In this document: piece by piece, positions 1 through 8,236 of the stretch | Numbering within the stretch: position 1 is the stretch's first letter | Layout of the letters: each line of letters starts with the position of its first letter | From: Zhongshania sp. R06B22 | GTDB taxonomy: Bacteria > Pseudomonadota > Gammaproteobacteria > Pseudomonadales > Spongiibacteraceae | DNA: 64,000 nt | Direction of reading: 5' to 3' | NCBI RefSeq assembly: GCF_040892595.1 | Contig: NZ_JBFRYB010000001.1 | Coordinates: 2,046,001 to 2,110,000, forward strand | Position numbers and translations under genes: made by a program | Notes under the pieces: generated by a model | What the model saw: the letters and a program-made list of their open reading frames with translations, nothing else | What the model was told of the DNA's origin: nothing | The model's database searches: none

Positions 1-204
1 AGCTTCGATGATTACCGTCCTTATGCCGCGAGTAATTTATTTGTCCTCCTCGTTGATGTTCATGCAGTGGATCAGCGCTTGCTAAAGAAAATTATGGCGA
101 TGTGTAATGCCGACCAGGTTGGCGAACACAGTCGCAGAATGTGGGGCTTTCCTTGGCGCGAGAATATGTTTAACAACGCTGAATTGCCAGCGAAGCTATC
201 ATGA
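1..204 (+). CDS. C-terminal end of an unrecognised gene (5' end outside window)
   Basis: An open frame runs from the first base of the window to a TGA at 202-204, giving the last 67 residues of a protein. The stop overlaps the fleN start by an ATGA junction, so the two are probably co-transcribed and translationally coupled. The tail is rich in aromatic and charged residues (for example YRPYAASNLF near its start and RRMWGFPWREN near its end). I do not recognise the family. flhF is the usual gene in front of fleN in pseudomonads, but this tail does not resemble the end of an SRP-type GTPase. No function is assigned. Confidence 0.6.
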   Translation, partial: SFDDYRPYAASNLFVLLVDVHAVDQRLLKKIMAMCNADQVGEHSRRMWGFPWRENMFNNAELPAKLS

Positions 205-1040
205 CTCGGGCAATTCAAGTGATCGCCGTAAGTGGCGGTAAAGGTGGCGTTGGTAAAAGTAATGTCGCTATCAATCTCAGTGTCGCGCTGGCAGAAAATG
301 GTTCAAGGGTGGTGCTTTTGGATGCGGATTTTGGTCTGGCAAATGTCGATGTGCTGCTTGGGCTCAAAGCGTTAAATACCATAGAGCAAGTCTTAGATGG
401 TCAGTGTTCGCTGCAGGATATTTTACTGACAGGCCCTGCGGGCATAAAAATTATTCCGGCGTCGTCGGGAACGCGACGCTTAAGTATGCTCAGCTCCCTA
501 GAACACGCAGGTTTAATTCGCGCTTTTAGCGATATTGCCGGTCAATTGGATGTCTTGGTCATTGATACCGCTGCGGGCATCTCAGACTCTGTGGTCAATT
601 TTCTGTCTGCTGCACACGAAGTCTTAATGGTGGTCTGCAACGAACCAAGTTCGATAACAGATGCTTACGCACTCATTAAATTGTTGAATCGCGATTTTGG
701 TCGCAGTCGGTTCCGTATTGTGGCGAATATGGTTGCCGATGAGCAGGAGGGGCGCCAACTTTTTGAAAGTTTGAATCAGGTTTGTGGCCAATTTTTGGAC
801 GTCGGCTTGATCTACGCAGGTACGGTGCCGTTTGATTTGAAGCTTAGAGAGGCTGTACGCCAGCAAGAGCCAGTGATCTTGGCGGCGCCAAGTAGTCCCT
901 CTGCCAGGGCATTGAGGGAGTTAGCAAAACAGGTGCAAACTTGGCCTTTGCCAGCCAAGGCGCAGGGGCATTTAGTATTTTTTGTTGAGCGCTTATTAGC
1001 GCTCAACACGGCGGCTGATGACCCGGTGGCTCAACATTAA
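201..1040 (+). CDS. fleN: FleN/FlhG-type MinD-like ATPase
   Basis: This 279-residue ParA/MinD-family ATPase has the deviant Walker A motif GGKGGVGKSN at residues 12-21, the switch-region segment LLDADFGLANVDVLLG near 39-54, and DTAAG near 122. The segments DAYALIKLLNRD and GHLVFFVERLL agree closely with pseudomonad FleN as I remember it. In that family FleN limits flagellar number by antagonising the master activator FleQ and working with FlhF. Here the next genes are a CheY-like protein and a truncated CheA, and then ccm, so the flagellar context is largely missing on this side. The protein itself shows no sign of decay, so it may still act as a spatial or regulatory ATPase. Identification is firm; its present role is uncertain. 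Confidence 0.9.
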   Translation: MTRAIQVIAVSGGKGGVGKSNVAINLSVALAENGSRVVLLDADFGLANVDVLLGLKALNTIEQVLDGQCSLQDILLTGPAGIKIIPASSGTRRLSMLSSLEHAGLIRAFSDIAGQLDVLVIDTAAGISDSVVNFLSAAHEVLMVVCNEPSSITDAYALIKLLNRDFGRSRFRIVANMVADEQEGRQLFESLNQVCGQFLDVGLIYAGTVPFDLKLREAVRQQEPVILAAPSSPSARALRELAKQVQTWPLPAKAQGHLVFFVERLLALNTAADDPVAQH

Positions 1041-1516
1041 TGAGTGATGATCTTCGGGATTTAAGCCCAAACCCCTTTAGGGGTAATCATGAGGAAATAG
1101 ACCCTGTTGTCTCGGAGTCGTATTCGCCGGCTGAGATGCGGATATTGGTGGTGGAAAGCTTTTCTTCAATGCGACGTATTATTTGTAATTTACTCACTGA
1201 CTTGGGGTATCGTTATATTAGTGAAGCGGAAGATGGCTTGTCGGCGCTCCCCATGCTCCACAACCAACGCTTTGATTTAGTTATTACTGATTTGATTATG
1301 CCGAGGATGTCCGGTTTAGATCTGCTGCGGGCGATCAGGGCAGACAGTAACTTAACGCATATCCGGGTATTGATGATTACCGCTGACGCCCAGCGCGGAC
1401 AAATTATCGCCGCGGCGCAGGCCGGGGTAGATGCGTATATGGTTAAACCCTTTACGGCGGCGATGCTGGAAAATAAAATTCTGGCTGTTATCGGCAACCC
1501 CAGATCAAAGTCCTAA
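1040..1516 (+). CDS. cheY: CheY-like receiver protein with altered acidic pocket
   Basis: This is a single receiver domain of 158 residues with an N-terminal extension of about 33 residues that classical CheY lacks. The phosphoacceptor Asp lies in VITDLIMP (about D84), the switch Thr in LMITADA (about T114) and the conserved Lys in MVKPF (about K136). The segments FSSMRRIICNLL and AAQAGVDAYMVKPFTA match CheY of the polar flagellar system. The paired acidic residues that bind Mg2+, normally VDD, read VES here (E39, S40), so metal binding and phosphorylation may be impaired or changed. Its ATG overlaps the fleN stop by one base. No cheZ follows; the next 240 bases lack a gene. Orthology to cheY is likely, but chemotactic function is doubtful. 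Confidence 0.8.
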   Translation: MSDDLRDLSPNPFRGNHEEIDPVVSESYSPAEMRILVVESFSSMRRIICNLLTDLGYRYISEAEDGLSALPMLHNQRFDLVITDLIMPRMSGLDLLRAIRADSNLTHIRVLMITADAQRGQIIAAAQAGVDAYMVKPFTAAMLENKILAVIGNPRSKS

Positions 1517-1580
1517 ACACGGCAGTCTGCTTGATATTACCCGTGTAGTCCCCTTGCTTTTCCAGAGTAAATCTAACTTA

Positions 1581-1602
1581 ACGGTATATGACACGATACC
1601 GT
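1581..1602. repeat. Inverted repeat in the cheY-cheA gap
   Basis: ACGGTAT (1581-1587) and ATACCGT (1596-1602) form a perfect 7-bp inverted repeat around an 8-base spacer. It lies in the non-coding stretch 1517-1758, where cheZ would stand in pseudomonads. No T-tract follows, so it does not look like an intrinsic terminator. It could be an operator or simply residue of a deleted gene. Nothing else stands out in this gap. Confidence 0.4.
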
Positions 1603-1758
1603 GTAAGTGTGATGTAGCCGACATCCTTGGCGGCGGCGATCGGTGATAATGACGGGTAAGTGCCGCGTCAGTGATTGAGGCGGTGCCGCTAAATATAATA
1701 ATTTACCATGATTGGTGGATGTGCTGTTTAGCTGTCTGACAATAACGTGGAGCTTAGT

Positions 1759-2649
1759 GTGAACGAACAAGAGCACGAAGGTATTTTGGCGATTTTCCTC
1801 GCGGAAGCAGAGGAGATTGTTCAGCGGTTGTCAGAGCAGCTTGCAGAATTGCGTTATGGCTACGATGGCCAGAGAATACTTGACGATATCCACAGAGGCT
1901 TCCATACCCTCTATGGCGGCGCAACGGTTTTAAAGATGACTGAGCTGGTGGAATGCGCCCAGTTAGCTGAGCGCGTTATGGAGCGTGTCCGCACCCGACG
2001 GATCTCAATGACGCCGAGTTTGGTGTCATTGCTAGTGGCTGCTATTGGGGCTTTAGAGCTGATGCTGGCGCGTCGCATTAATCATCAGACGCCAAGTGCC
2101 GTCGATGGCGAATTAAAATCGCGCTTACTGCGCGCGGCTGATCGCAACAATAGCCCGTCTGCGGCTAATAACCCAGTTGATAGCTACACTGACCCGCTGA
2201 GCGTTTTTTTTGACGGTCGCTTGCAGCCCAGAACTAGTCAACTCTCGGATTCGGCGCCCTCGGTTTTAAACTATGAAAGTGCGAGCTTTACCCCGCTTCA
2301 GGCAAGTAATCCAGATGATTTAACTGCCCCCCAGACCCGCTACGATTCTGGGGCCTTTCGAGCTTATCGCGGTAGTCAGTTCGAGACGATTGGTGCCGAC
2401 CTGGCTGCACTGACTCCTCAGTCAGCACCTGCCGTAAGCCCGAGTCTTGCTTTGCAGGTGGCCGCGGATAGCAATATCAGTAATTTGGTGAGCGAGCTGA
2501 GTTGGGTGCGTCAGCGCTTAATGAAATTTCGCGCTAAGGGTTATTCTGCGGAATTAGACAAAGCGCTAAGTTATCTTGATTTGGTAACCCAAGATTTTGA
2601 AAGCTGGGAGCGCGATCGCGCTAGCGACAGTGATGGCAAGTCTCGTTGA
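1759..2649 (+). CDS. Truncated CheA: Hpt domain, linker and partial P3 only
   Basis: The N-terminus is a CheA P1/Hpt domain: DDIHRGFHTLYGG carries the phosphoacceptor His (about H49) with the normal following Lys replaced by Tyr, and TELVECAQLAERV follows. A poorly conserved linker (about 110-235) leads to a segment like the start of the P3 dimerisation helices (LVSELSWVRQRL, then ALSYLDLVTQDFE). The protein stops there: no HATPase kinase domain (P4) and no CheW-like domain (P5). It has 296 residues, where CheA usually exceeds 600. I chose the GTG at 1759 because GGAG (1749-1752) sits six bases before it; a GTG at 1747 is also in frame. The frame is intact, so it may serve as a phosphotransfer protein or be a relic. 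Only 140 bases separate it from ccmA. Confidence 0.75.
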   Translation: MNEQEHEGILAIFLAEAEEIVQRLSEQLAELRYGYDGQRILDDIHRGFHTLYGGATVLKMTELVECAQLAERVMERVRTRRISMTPSLVSLLVAAIGALELMLARRINHQTPSAVDGELKSRLLRAADRNNSPSAANNPVDSYTDPLSVFFDGRLQPRTSQLSDSAPSVLNYESASFTPLQASNPDDLTAPQTRYDSGAFRAYRGSQFETIGADLAALTPQSAPAVSPSLALQVAADSNISNLVSELSWVRQRLMKFRAKGYSAELDKALSYLDLVTQDFESWERDRASDSDGKSR

Positions 2650-2789
2650 GTCAATTGCTAATCGTGCGCAGGTGTTTGCCTGCAAATAGCTTGGGCTCTC
2701 GTTTTAGGCACTAAATTTCCATAGTTTCGTATATACTTGGCGGCGATTTTACGCATGTCGTCGACATGTCTGTGCGTGGATAAGCGGGA

Positions 2790-3434
2790 GTGGTTTTGGC
2801 AATTACAGGCCTGGAAGTTAAACAGTTATTCAGCGAGCGAGATGATCGGGTGCTGTTTTCAGATTTGTGCTTTCAGCTCAATGCGGGCCAGCTTTTACAA
2901 ATTGCTGGCCCAAATGGCAGTGGTAAGACGAGTTTGCTCCGCATTTTGGCTGGCCTGTCGAGTCGCTACGAAGGCGATGTTTTATGGCAGGGTAAATCTT
3001 TGCAGCGACAGCGCCACGATTATTTGCAGCAGTTACTGTATATCGGCCACGGCGCTGGTATAAAAGCAGTGCTGAGTCCGCTTGAAAATTTGCGCTGGTC
3101 GTGTGCTTTACGCGGGCTTGCCGATAGCGATGCCCTCATTATGGCTGCGCTCGACAAAGTCGGTTTGGGTGGTTTTGAAGAGCAACCGTGTTTCTCCTTG
3201 TCAGCCGGTCAGCAGCGCAGGGCGAACTTGGCGCGCTTATTCTGTATTCCCGCTAGTCTCTGGATTCTGGATGAACCCTTTACCGCCATAGATCAGCGCG
3301 GCGTGGCCGAGATCGAGAAGTGGCTAAGCGATTTTGTAAGTGATGGCGGAGCGATATTATTAACTACCCATCACAGTCTTAACTTCTCCCAGGACTTTAA
3401 GGTCATCAATTTGGGAGCGGCCGCCAATGTCTAA
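2790..3434 (+). CDS. ccmA: Heme exporter ATPase CcmA
   Basis: This 214-residue ABC ATPase is the cytoplasmic motor of the CcmABCD complex, which releases heme-loaded CcmE for cytochrome c maturation. The Walker A motif GPNGSGKTS lies near residue 40, the ABC signature LSAGQQRRANLARL near 130 and the Walker B LWILDEPFTAID near 155; a His switch follows in LTTHHSLNF. The GTG at 2790 opens the longest frame, but TTG at 2796 stands five bases after GGGAG and may be the true start. It overlaps ccmB by eight bases. It is the first gene of an uninterrupted ccmABCDEFGHI run. Confidence 0.93.
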   Translation: MVLAITGLEVKQLFSERDDRVLFSDLCFQLNAGQLLQIAGPNGSGKTSLLRILAGLSSRYEGDVLWQGKSLQRQRHDYLQQLLYIGHGAGIKAVLSPLENLRWSCALRGLADSDALIMAALDKVGLGGFEEQPCFSLSAGQQRRANLARLFCIPASLWILDEPFTAIDQRGVAEIEKWLSDFVSDGGAILLTTHHSLNFSQDFKVINLGAAANV

Positions 3435-4113
3435 TCCTAGACTGATTAAATTGGTGTTTGCAGTACTGCTGCGTGATGTTGTTGCATCACTGCGGCGCGG
3501 TAGTGAATGGTCTAACCCCCTAGTGTTTTTTGTGATGGTGTGCGCCTTATTTCCCCTTGGGATTGGCCCACAGCCAGATCGTCTTGCCGAGCTGGCACCC
3601 GGCATTTTATGGGTTGTTGCGCTGCTAGCGTCGCTGCTCGCCATGGACAGTTTGTTTAAGGGCGACTTCGATGATGCGACCCTAGAGCAAATGTTACTTA
3701 CCCATCAGCCGCTTTATCCACAAGTATTAGCTAAAACAGTGGCACATTGGCTAATGACCGGCTTGCCCTTGAGTCTTTTGTCACCGGTGTTGGGTATCCT
3801 CTTGCATTTGCCCCCGGCGGGGATGCTACCGCTAATGATGAGCTTGATTTTGGGCACCAGTGTGCTCAGTTTTATAGGCGCTATTGGCGCCGCATTAACG
3901 GTAGGGCTTCGCAAGGGCGGCTTGTTGTTGTCGCTCATCGTATTGCCACTTTACATCCCGGTACTTATTTTTGGCAGCAGCGCAGTCAAAGCGGCAGTTG
4001 AGGGCGGCCCCTATTTGCCGCAGCTTGCAATGTTAGGAGTGTTTTTTCTGGCGGCGCTAGCGTTATCGCCACTGGCGATTTGTGGTGCTTTGCGAATTAG
4101 TGTTGATCAGTAG
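3427..4113 (+). CDS. ccmB: Heme exporter membrane protein CcmB
   Basis: This 228-residue inner-membrane protein has about six hydrophobic segments and is the permease partner of CcmA in the complex that frees holo-CcmE from CcmC. The N-terminal cytoplasmic part LLRDVVASLRRGSEWSNPLVFFV and the segment GDFDDATLEQMLL are typical of CcmB. Its ATG lies within the end of ccmA, so translation is probably coupled. Length is normal for the family (about 220). Confidence 0.9.
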   Translation: MSNPRLIKLVFAVLLRDVVASLRRGSEWSNPLVFFVMVCALFPLGIGPQPDRLAELAPGILWVVALLASLLAMDSLFKGDFDDATLEQMLLTHQPLYPQVLAKTVAHWLMTGLPLSLLSPVLGILLHLPPAGMLPLMMSLILGTSVLSFIGAIGAALTVGLRKGGLLLSLIVLPLYIPVLIFGSSAVKAAVEGGPYLPQLAMLGVFFLAALALSPLAICGALRISVDQ

Positions 4114-4189
4114 TTTTAGCAAGCGGCAAAAATCAATATTGTTGTATTTAAGTATGTCAGGGCCTGTCTAAATCGCGGTCAGGCTAGGG

Positions 4190-4195
4190 TATAAT
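4190..4195 (+). promoter_or_regulatory. Candidate -10 element before ccmC
   Basis: A perfect TATAAT hexamer occurs in the 140-base gap between ccmB and ccmC, about 60 bases before the ccmC start. No good -35 hexamer lies 17 bases upstream. It may allow the ccmC-I part to be transcribed separately from ccmAB. Confidence 0.35.
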
Positions 4196-4254
4196 GTCCC
4201 ACTTTTGCGCTGAGCTATCAGTGTCTAAATAGCTTTTAAAAAGAGAATACTGCT

Positions 4255-5004
4255 TTGTCTATTAGCTCAACCTTCCATAAATGGGGCTCTCCACGCTGGT
4301 TTTATCAGTTTAGTGGTCGCCTTTTGCCCTGGCTGGCAACGCTGTCGTTGCTATTATTGCTTGGTGGTATTGTTTGGGGCTTGGCGTTTGTGCCACCCGA
4401 TTATAAGCAAGGCAATAGCTTCCGGATTATTTATATTCATGTTCCCGCGTCGGCGGTGGCAATGGGTGCTTATATGACGATGGCGATTGCCGGCGCCATC
4501 CACTTGATCTGGCGCATGAAGTTGGCGGCCATGGTCATGAAAGCGATTGCACCTATCGGCGCCTCGCTGACCTTCCTTGCATTATTAACTGGCGCAGTCT
4601 GGGGAAAGCCAACATGGGGTACTTGGTGGGTGTGGGATGCGCGTATTACCTCAGTGCTGATTTTGTTCTTTTTATATTTAGGTATCATTGCTTTACATCA
4701 GGCATTTGAAAATCGCGACGCGGCCGCTAAAGCCTGTGCGGTACTTGCTATTGTCGGCGCGGTGAACATTCCTATCATTTACTGGTCTGTTGAGTGGTGG
4801 TACAGCTTGCATCAGCCTGCCAGTATTAGCTTTACCGGTCAGTCGACGATACACCCCACCATGTTGCGACCCCTGATGGCGACCTTGAGTGGCATGTATT
4901 TGTTTTTTGGCTGGGTGTTGCTGTTGTTTACCCGTGCTGAGATTTTGAATCGCGAAAAGAATACTCGCTGGGTGCAAAACCTTATCTGCGGAGAGTCTCG
5001 CTAA
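4255..5004 (+). CDS. ccmC: Heme handling protein CcmC
   Basis: This 249-residue member of the heme-handling protein family has six membrane segments and the tryptophan-rich periplasmic motif WGTWWVWDARITS (about residues 122-134) that presents heme to CcmE. Conserved His residues flank it (IYIHVPASA near residue 60 and TIHPTMLRP near 200). The start codon is TTG at 4255, preceded by AAGAGAA. ccmD begins immediately after its stop codon. CcmC is needed to form the covalent heme-CcmE adduct. Confidence 0.93.
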   Translation: MSISSTFHKWGSPRWFYQFSGRLLPWLATLSLLLLLGGIVWGLAFVPPDYKQGNSFRIIYIHVPASAVAMGAYMTMAIAGAIHLIWRMKLAAMVMKAIAPIGASLTFLALLTGAVWGKPTWGTWWVWDARITSVLILFFLYLGIIALHQAFENRDAAAKACAVLAIVGAVNIPIIYWSVEWWYSLHQPASISFTGQSTIHPTMLRPLMATLSGMYLFFGWVLLLFTRAEILNREKNTRWVQNLICGESR

Positions 5005-5196
5005 ATGTATTTTGATAGTTTTGGCGATCTGCTCACAATGAGCGGCCACGGCAGCTATGTGTGGTTTTGCTACGGCGCAAGTTTGTTCGTGCTCAGCGCC
5101 TTGCTTTGGGTGGCGCGCCGCCGCCGTCGCCAAGCTGAGCAGCATATTCGCGCTATTGTGCGACGTAAAAAAGCGTCGTTAACCAGCACAAATTAA
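5005..5196 (+). CDS. ccmD: Heme exporter small subunit CcmD
   Basis: This 63-residue protein has one membrane helix (YVWFCYGASLFVLSALLWVA) followed by a strongly basic cytoplasmic tail (RRRRRQAEQHIRAIVRRKK). The N-terminal sequence with FLTMSGHG-like residues (DLLTMSGHGSYVW) is typical of CcmD, which stabilises CcmC-CcmE contact and release by CcmAB. The ATG directly abuts the ccmC stop codon. Size and position make the call secure despite its shortness. Confidence 0.88.
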   Translation: MYFDSFGDLLTMSGHGSYVWFCYGASLFVLSALLWVARRRRRQAEQHIRAIVRRKKASLTSTN

Positions 5197-5244
5197 ATTC
5201 CCGCTACTTATTGTCAGCGGCTTCGATGTAGTGAAGAGACGGTT

Positions 5245-5706
5245 ATGGCTATGCATCCTCAGCGCAAACAGCGCCTTTTGATTATCATATTTATTTTGAT
5301 TGTGGCCAGTCTTGCGGCTGGCTTACTGGGTTATGCCTTAAAGGAAAATATAAATCTATTTTATCCCCCAGCTGATATTGCGGCTGGCAAAGCACCAGTG
5401 GGTAAGGCAATTCGCGCCGGCGGCATGGTTCAGGAAGGCAGTGTAGTGCGCGCCAGCGATAGTTTGAAAATGCGCTTTGTTGTCACTGATTACAGCGCTG
5501 TTGTCACGGTCGAGTACGAAGGAATTCTGCCAGATTTGTTTGCCGAAGGTGAGGGCGTAGTGGCGTCTGGTAAATTAGGGGAAGACGGTGTTTTTTATGC
5601 GAGCGAAGTACTGGCAAAGCATGATGAAAACTATATGCCGCCAGAAGTCAGTGACGCTTTAGAAAAATCTGCGGCCAGTCGTGCTGAAAAACAAGAGAAG
5701 GGGTAA
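5245..5706 (+). CDS. ccmE: Heme chaperone CcmE
   Basis: This 153-residue periplasmic heme chaperone is anchored by an N-terminal helix (residues 10-31). It has the OB-fold beta domain and the C-terminal heme-attachment motif [12 protein letters not shown], in which His126 binds heme covalently and Tyr130 is the conserved axial residue. It carries heme from CcmC to the CcmF/CcmH ligase. A second in-frame ATG at 5251 could also serve as start. It ends three bases before ccmF. Confidence 0.94.
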   Translation: MAMHPQRKQRLLIIIFILIVASLAAGLLGYALKENINLFYPPADIAAGKAPVGKAIRAGGMVQEGSVVRASDSLKMRFVVTDYSAVVTVEYEGILPDLFAEGEGVVASGKLGEDGVFYASEVLAKHDENYMPPEVSDALEKSAASRAEKQEKG

Positions 5707-5709
5707 TCT

Positions 5710-7692
5710 GTGATTGTTGAAATCGGCCACGTTGCCTTAATACTCGGTTTTTGTTTTGCGCTTGCATTGGCTGTTCTGCCGCTTTGGGGAGTTTACAGCG
5801 GTGACCAGCTGGCGATGCGCTCCGGCCGTTATTTAAGTTTTGCGCAGTGCCTATTTACAAGTATTGCGATTGGCTGTTTGTTCTATGCTTTTTTAACTGA
5901 TGATTTTTCTGTTGATATTGTCGCTGCGCAATCGAATACCCTGTTGCCGGCGGCCTATAAGTTCAGCGCCCTCTGGGGCGGCCACGAAGGTTCATTAGTA
6001 TTGTGGCTGCAGATCCTAGCTTTGTGGACGGTAGCCGTCGCGATTTTTTCACGGCAATTGCCCCAAGATATACTTGCGCGGGTGCTCTCGGTAATGGGCA
6101 TGATTGCGGTTGGGTTCTTTAGTTTTTCACTGTTCACGTCTAATCCTTTTGCCCGCCATTTGCTAAATACTCCCGCCGATGGTCAAGACTTAAATCCTCT
6201 TCTGCAAGATCCTGGAATGGTGATTCACCCGCCGATGCTATATGTCGGCTACGTTGGTTTTTCAGTGGCTTTTGCCTTCGCTATTGCAGCACTGATGAGT
6301 GGCCGAATGGATGCTAGCTGGGCGCGCTGGTCGCGGCCGTGGACAAACATTGCCTGGGCATTTCTCACCGTTGGTATCGCCTTGGGAAGTTGGTGGGCCT
6401 ATTACGAATTGGGCTGGGGCGGCTGGTGGTTTTGGGACCCCGTAGAAAACGCCTCTTTCATGCCGTGGTTGGTGGGTACCGCGCTAATACATTCCTTGGC
6501 AGTGACCGAAAAGCGCGGTGTCTTTAAGAGCTGGACTTTGTTGCTAGCAATATTTGCATTCTCGCTGAGCTTGCTGGGTACGTTTTTGGTCCGCTCAGGT
6601 GTGCTTACCTCAGTGCATGCTTTCGCTGCTGACCCCACTCGCGGTATGTTCATACTTGCCTTTTTGGTGATTGTCGTCGGCGGCTCGCTCACCCTATACG
6701 CCTTTCGAGCGCCAGCGAACGAAAACGCCCCCACATTTACTTGGCTGTCCCGAGAAGCCTTATTACTCGTCAACAATATCTTGTTTCTGGTCGCCGCAAT
6801 GACGGTGTTACTCGGTACTTTATTCCCGCTGATTATGGACTTTGCGGGCTTGGGTAAGTACTCGGTGGGGCCACCGTATTTTAATGCCATTTTTGTACCC
6901 TTAATGTGCTTAACGGCTCTGGTGGTCGGCATCGGTCCCTCGTCACAATGGAAGCGCAGCAAACCGTCGTCGTGGCTAAAGCCAATGATCATTGCGTTTG
7001 TGAGTAGTGCTATTTTAGGCTTGATATTGCCGCGCTGGTTTGGTGGCAGTGTGCATATTGGCGCGACGATTGGTGTGTTACTGGCGGCCTGGATAATGCT
7101 TAGCAGTCTAGTGAATCTGCGCAGTAAAGTCCGCAATGCGCCGACCCTCGCGAAGGGGTTAAGTCGACTGACGCCCTCATATTACGGAATGCTGATTGCG
7201 CATCTGGGTTTTGCCTCCTGTGTGCTTGGCGTCGGAATGGTGACCAGTTTTAACAATGAACAAGATATTCGCATGATGGTCGGAGAGCGCACTGAAACGG
7301 CATTTTCGTACGAGGTGAGCTTTGATTCTGTGCAAGCCATTCAGGGCCCCAATTACCAAGGCCAGCGAGGTGGGTTTACGCTTTGGCAGGATGGCAACTT
7401 CATTGCTGAAATGCACCCAGAGAAACGGCGTTATCACGCCCGCAGCGGTCAGGTAATGACTGAGGCAGCAATCGATGCCGGATTGACGCGAGATGTGTTT
7501 ATCGCCCTGGGTGAGCCTGTTGGCAAAGACGCGTGGGCGGTGCGTATACATGTGAAACCGTTTATTCGCTGGATCTGGTTGGGGTCTATATTAATGGCTA
7601 TCGGCGCCTTGTTGGCGATCTGTGACAAGCGTTATCGTCCAGCTCAAAAAGTAGTGCTCGATGAAAAGGGAGAAAACAATGCAACGACTTAA
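5710..7692 (+). CDS. ccmF: Cytochrome c heme lyase subunit CcmF
   Basis: This large polytopic membrane protein (660 residues) has the WWD motif WGGWWFWDPVENASFMPW at about 236-253, which binds heme, and the invariant PPMLYVGYVG and LGTFLVRSGVLTSVHAFA segments. It reduces and transfers heme from CcmE to apocytochrome c held by CcmH/CcmI. It starts with GTG at 5710 after a purine-rich stretch (AGAGAAGGGG) at the end of ccmE. Length matches the family. Confidence 0.95.
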   Translation: MIVEIGHVALILGFCFALALAVLPLWGVYSGDQLAMRSGRYLSFAQCLFTSIAIGCLFYAFLTDDFSVDIVAAQSNTLLPAAYKFSALWGGHEGSLVLWLQILALWTVAVAIFSRQLPQDILARVLSVMGMIAVGFFSFSLFTSNPFARHLLNTPADGQDLNPLLQDPGMVIHPPMLYVGYVGFSVAFAFAIAALMSGRMDASWARWSRPWTNIAWAFLTVGIALGSWWAYYELGWGGWWFWDPVENASFMPWLVGTALIHSLAVTEKRGVFKSWTLLLAIFAFSLSLLGTFLVRSGVLTSVHAFAADPTRGMFILAFLVIVVGGSLTLYAFRAPANENAPTFTWLSREALLLVNNILFLVAAMTVLLGTLFPLIMDFAGLGKYSVGPPYFNAIFVPLMCLTALVVGIGPSSQWKRSKPSSWLKPMIIAFVSSAILGLILPRWFGGSVHIGATIGVLLAAWIMLSSLVNLRSKVRNAPTLAKGLSRLTPSYYGMLIAHLGFASCVLGVGMVTSFNNEQDIRMMVGERTETAFSYEVSFDSVQAIQGPNYQGQRGGFTLWQDGNFIAEMHPEKRRYHARSGQVMTEAAIDAGLTRDVFIALGEPVGKDAWAVRIHVKPFIRWIWLGSILMAIGALLAICDKRYRPAQKVVLDEKGENNATT

Positions 7693-8236
7693 ATTGTTTT
7701 TGCCCTTACTGATTTTTGCTCTTTTAGCCGCAGTGTTTTTTGGTGTTGAGCGTCGTGTACTCAGCGGCGATTATGCGCCGACAGACTTGCCATCGGCTTT
7801 GGTAGATAAACCGCTTCCCGAGTTTTCCGAACCGGCCTTAGACGATGGTCGCCTCATCGATAAAGCGCAGATCGTCGGCGAGTTGTTCTTGCTGAACGTC
7901 TGGGCAACGTGGTGCCCTACTTGTCATTTTGAACACCCATTCCTAATGAAGCTTGCCGAGCAGGGCGTGAAAATTGTCAGTATCGATTACAAGGATGACG
8001 CAGAGGCTGCCAAACGCTGGTTAGTTCAGAAAGGTGACCCCTATACTGTGACTTTATTTGATGAGGACGGCTCTTTGGGTTTGGATCTTGGTGTCACCGG
8101 TGCGCCAGAAACCTATTTGGTTGATGCGTCTGGAACTGTTCGGTTTCGCTACCAGGGCGCTTTAGAGCAAAGGGTGTGGGATAAGGAGTTCGCGCCACGG
8201 ATTGCTGAATTGAACGGGCAGGGACCGACACAATGA
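7679..8236 (+). CDS. ccmG: Thiol:disulfide interchange protein CcmG (DsbE)
   Basis: This membrane-anchored periplasmic thioredoxin keeps the CXXCH cysteines of apocytochromes reduced. The active site WATWCPTCHFEHP has Cys79 and Cys82, and the cis-Pro segment TGAPETYLVDASG follows. I chose the ATG at 7679 (185 residues) because AGGGAG at 7667-7672 precedes it; a longer frame from 7661 exists. The start lies 14 bases inside the ccmF end, so translation is coupled. Confidence 0.93.
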   Translation: MQRLKLFLPLLIFALLAAVFFGVERRVLSGDYAPTDLPSALVDKPLPEFSEPALDDGRLIDKAQIVGELFLLNVWATWCPTCHFEHPFLMKLAEQGVKIVSIDYKDDAEAAKRWLVQKGDPYTVTLFDEDGSLGLDLGVTGAPETYLVDASGTVRFRYQGALEQRVWDKEFAPRIAELNGQGPTQ

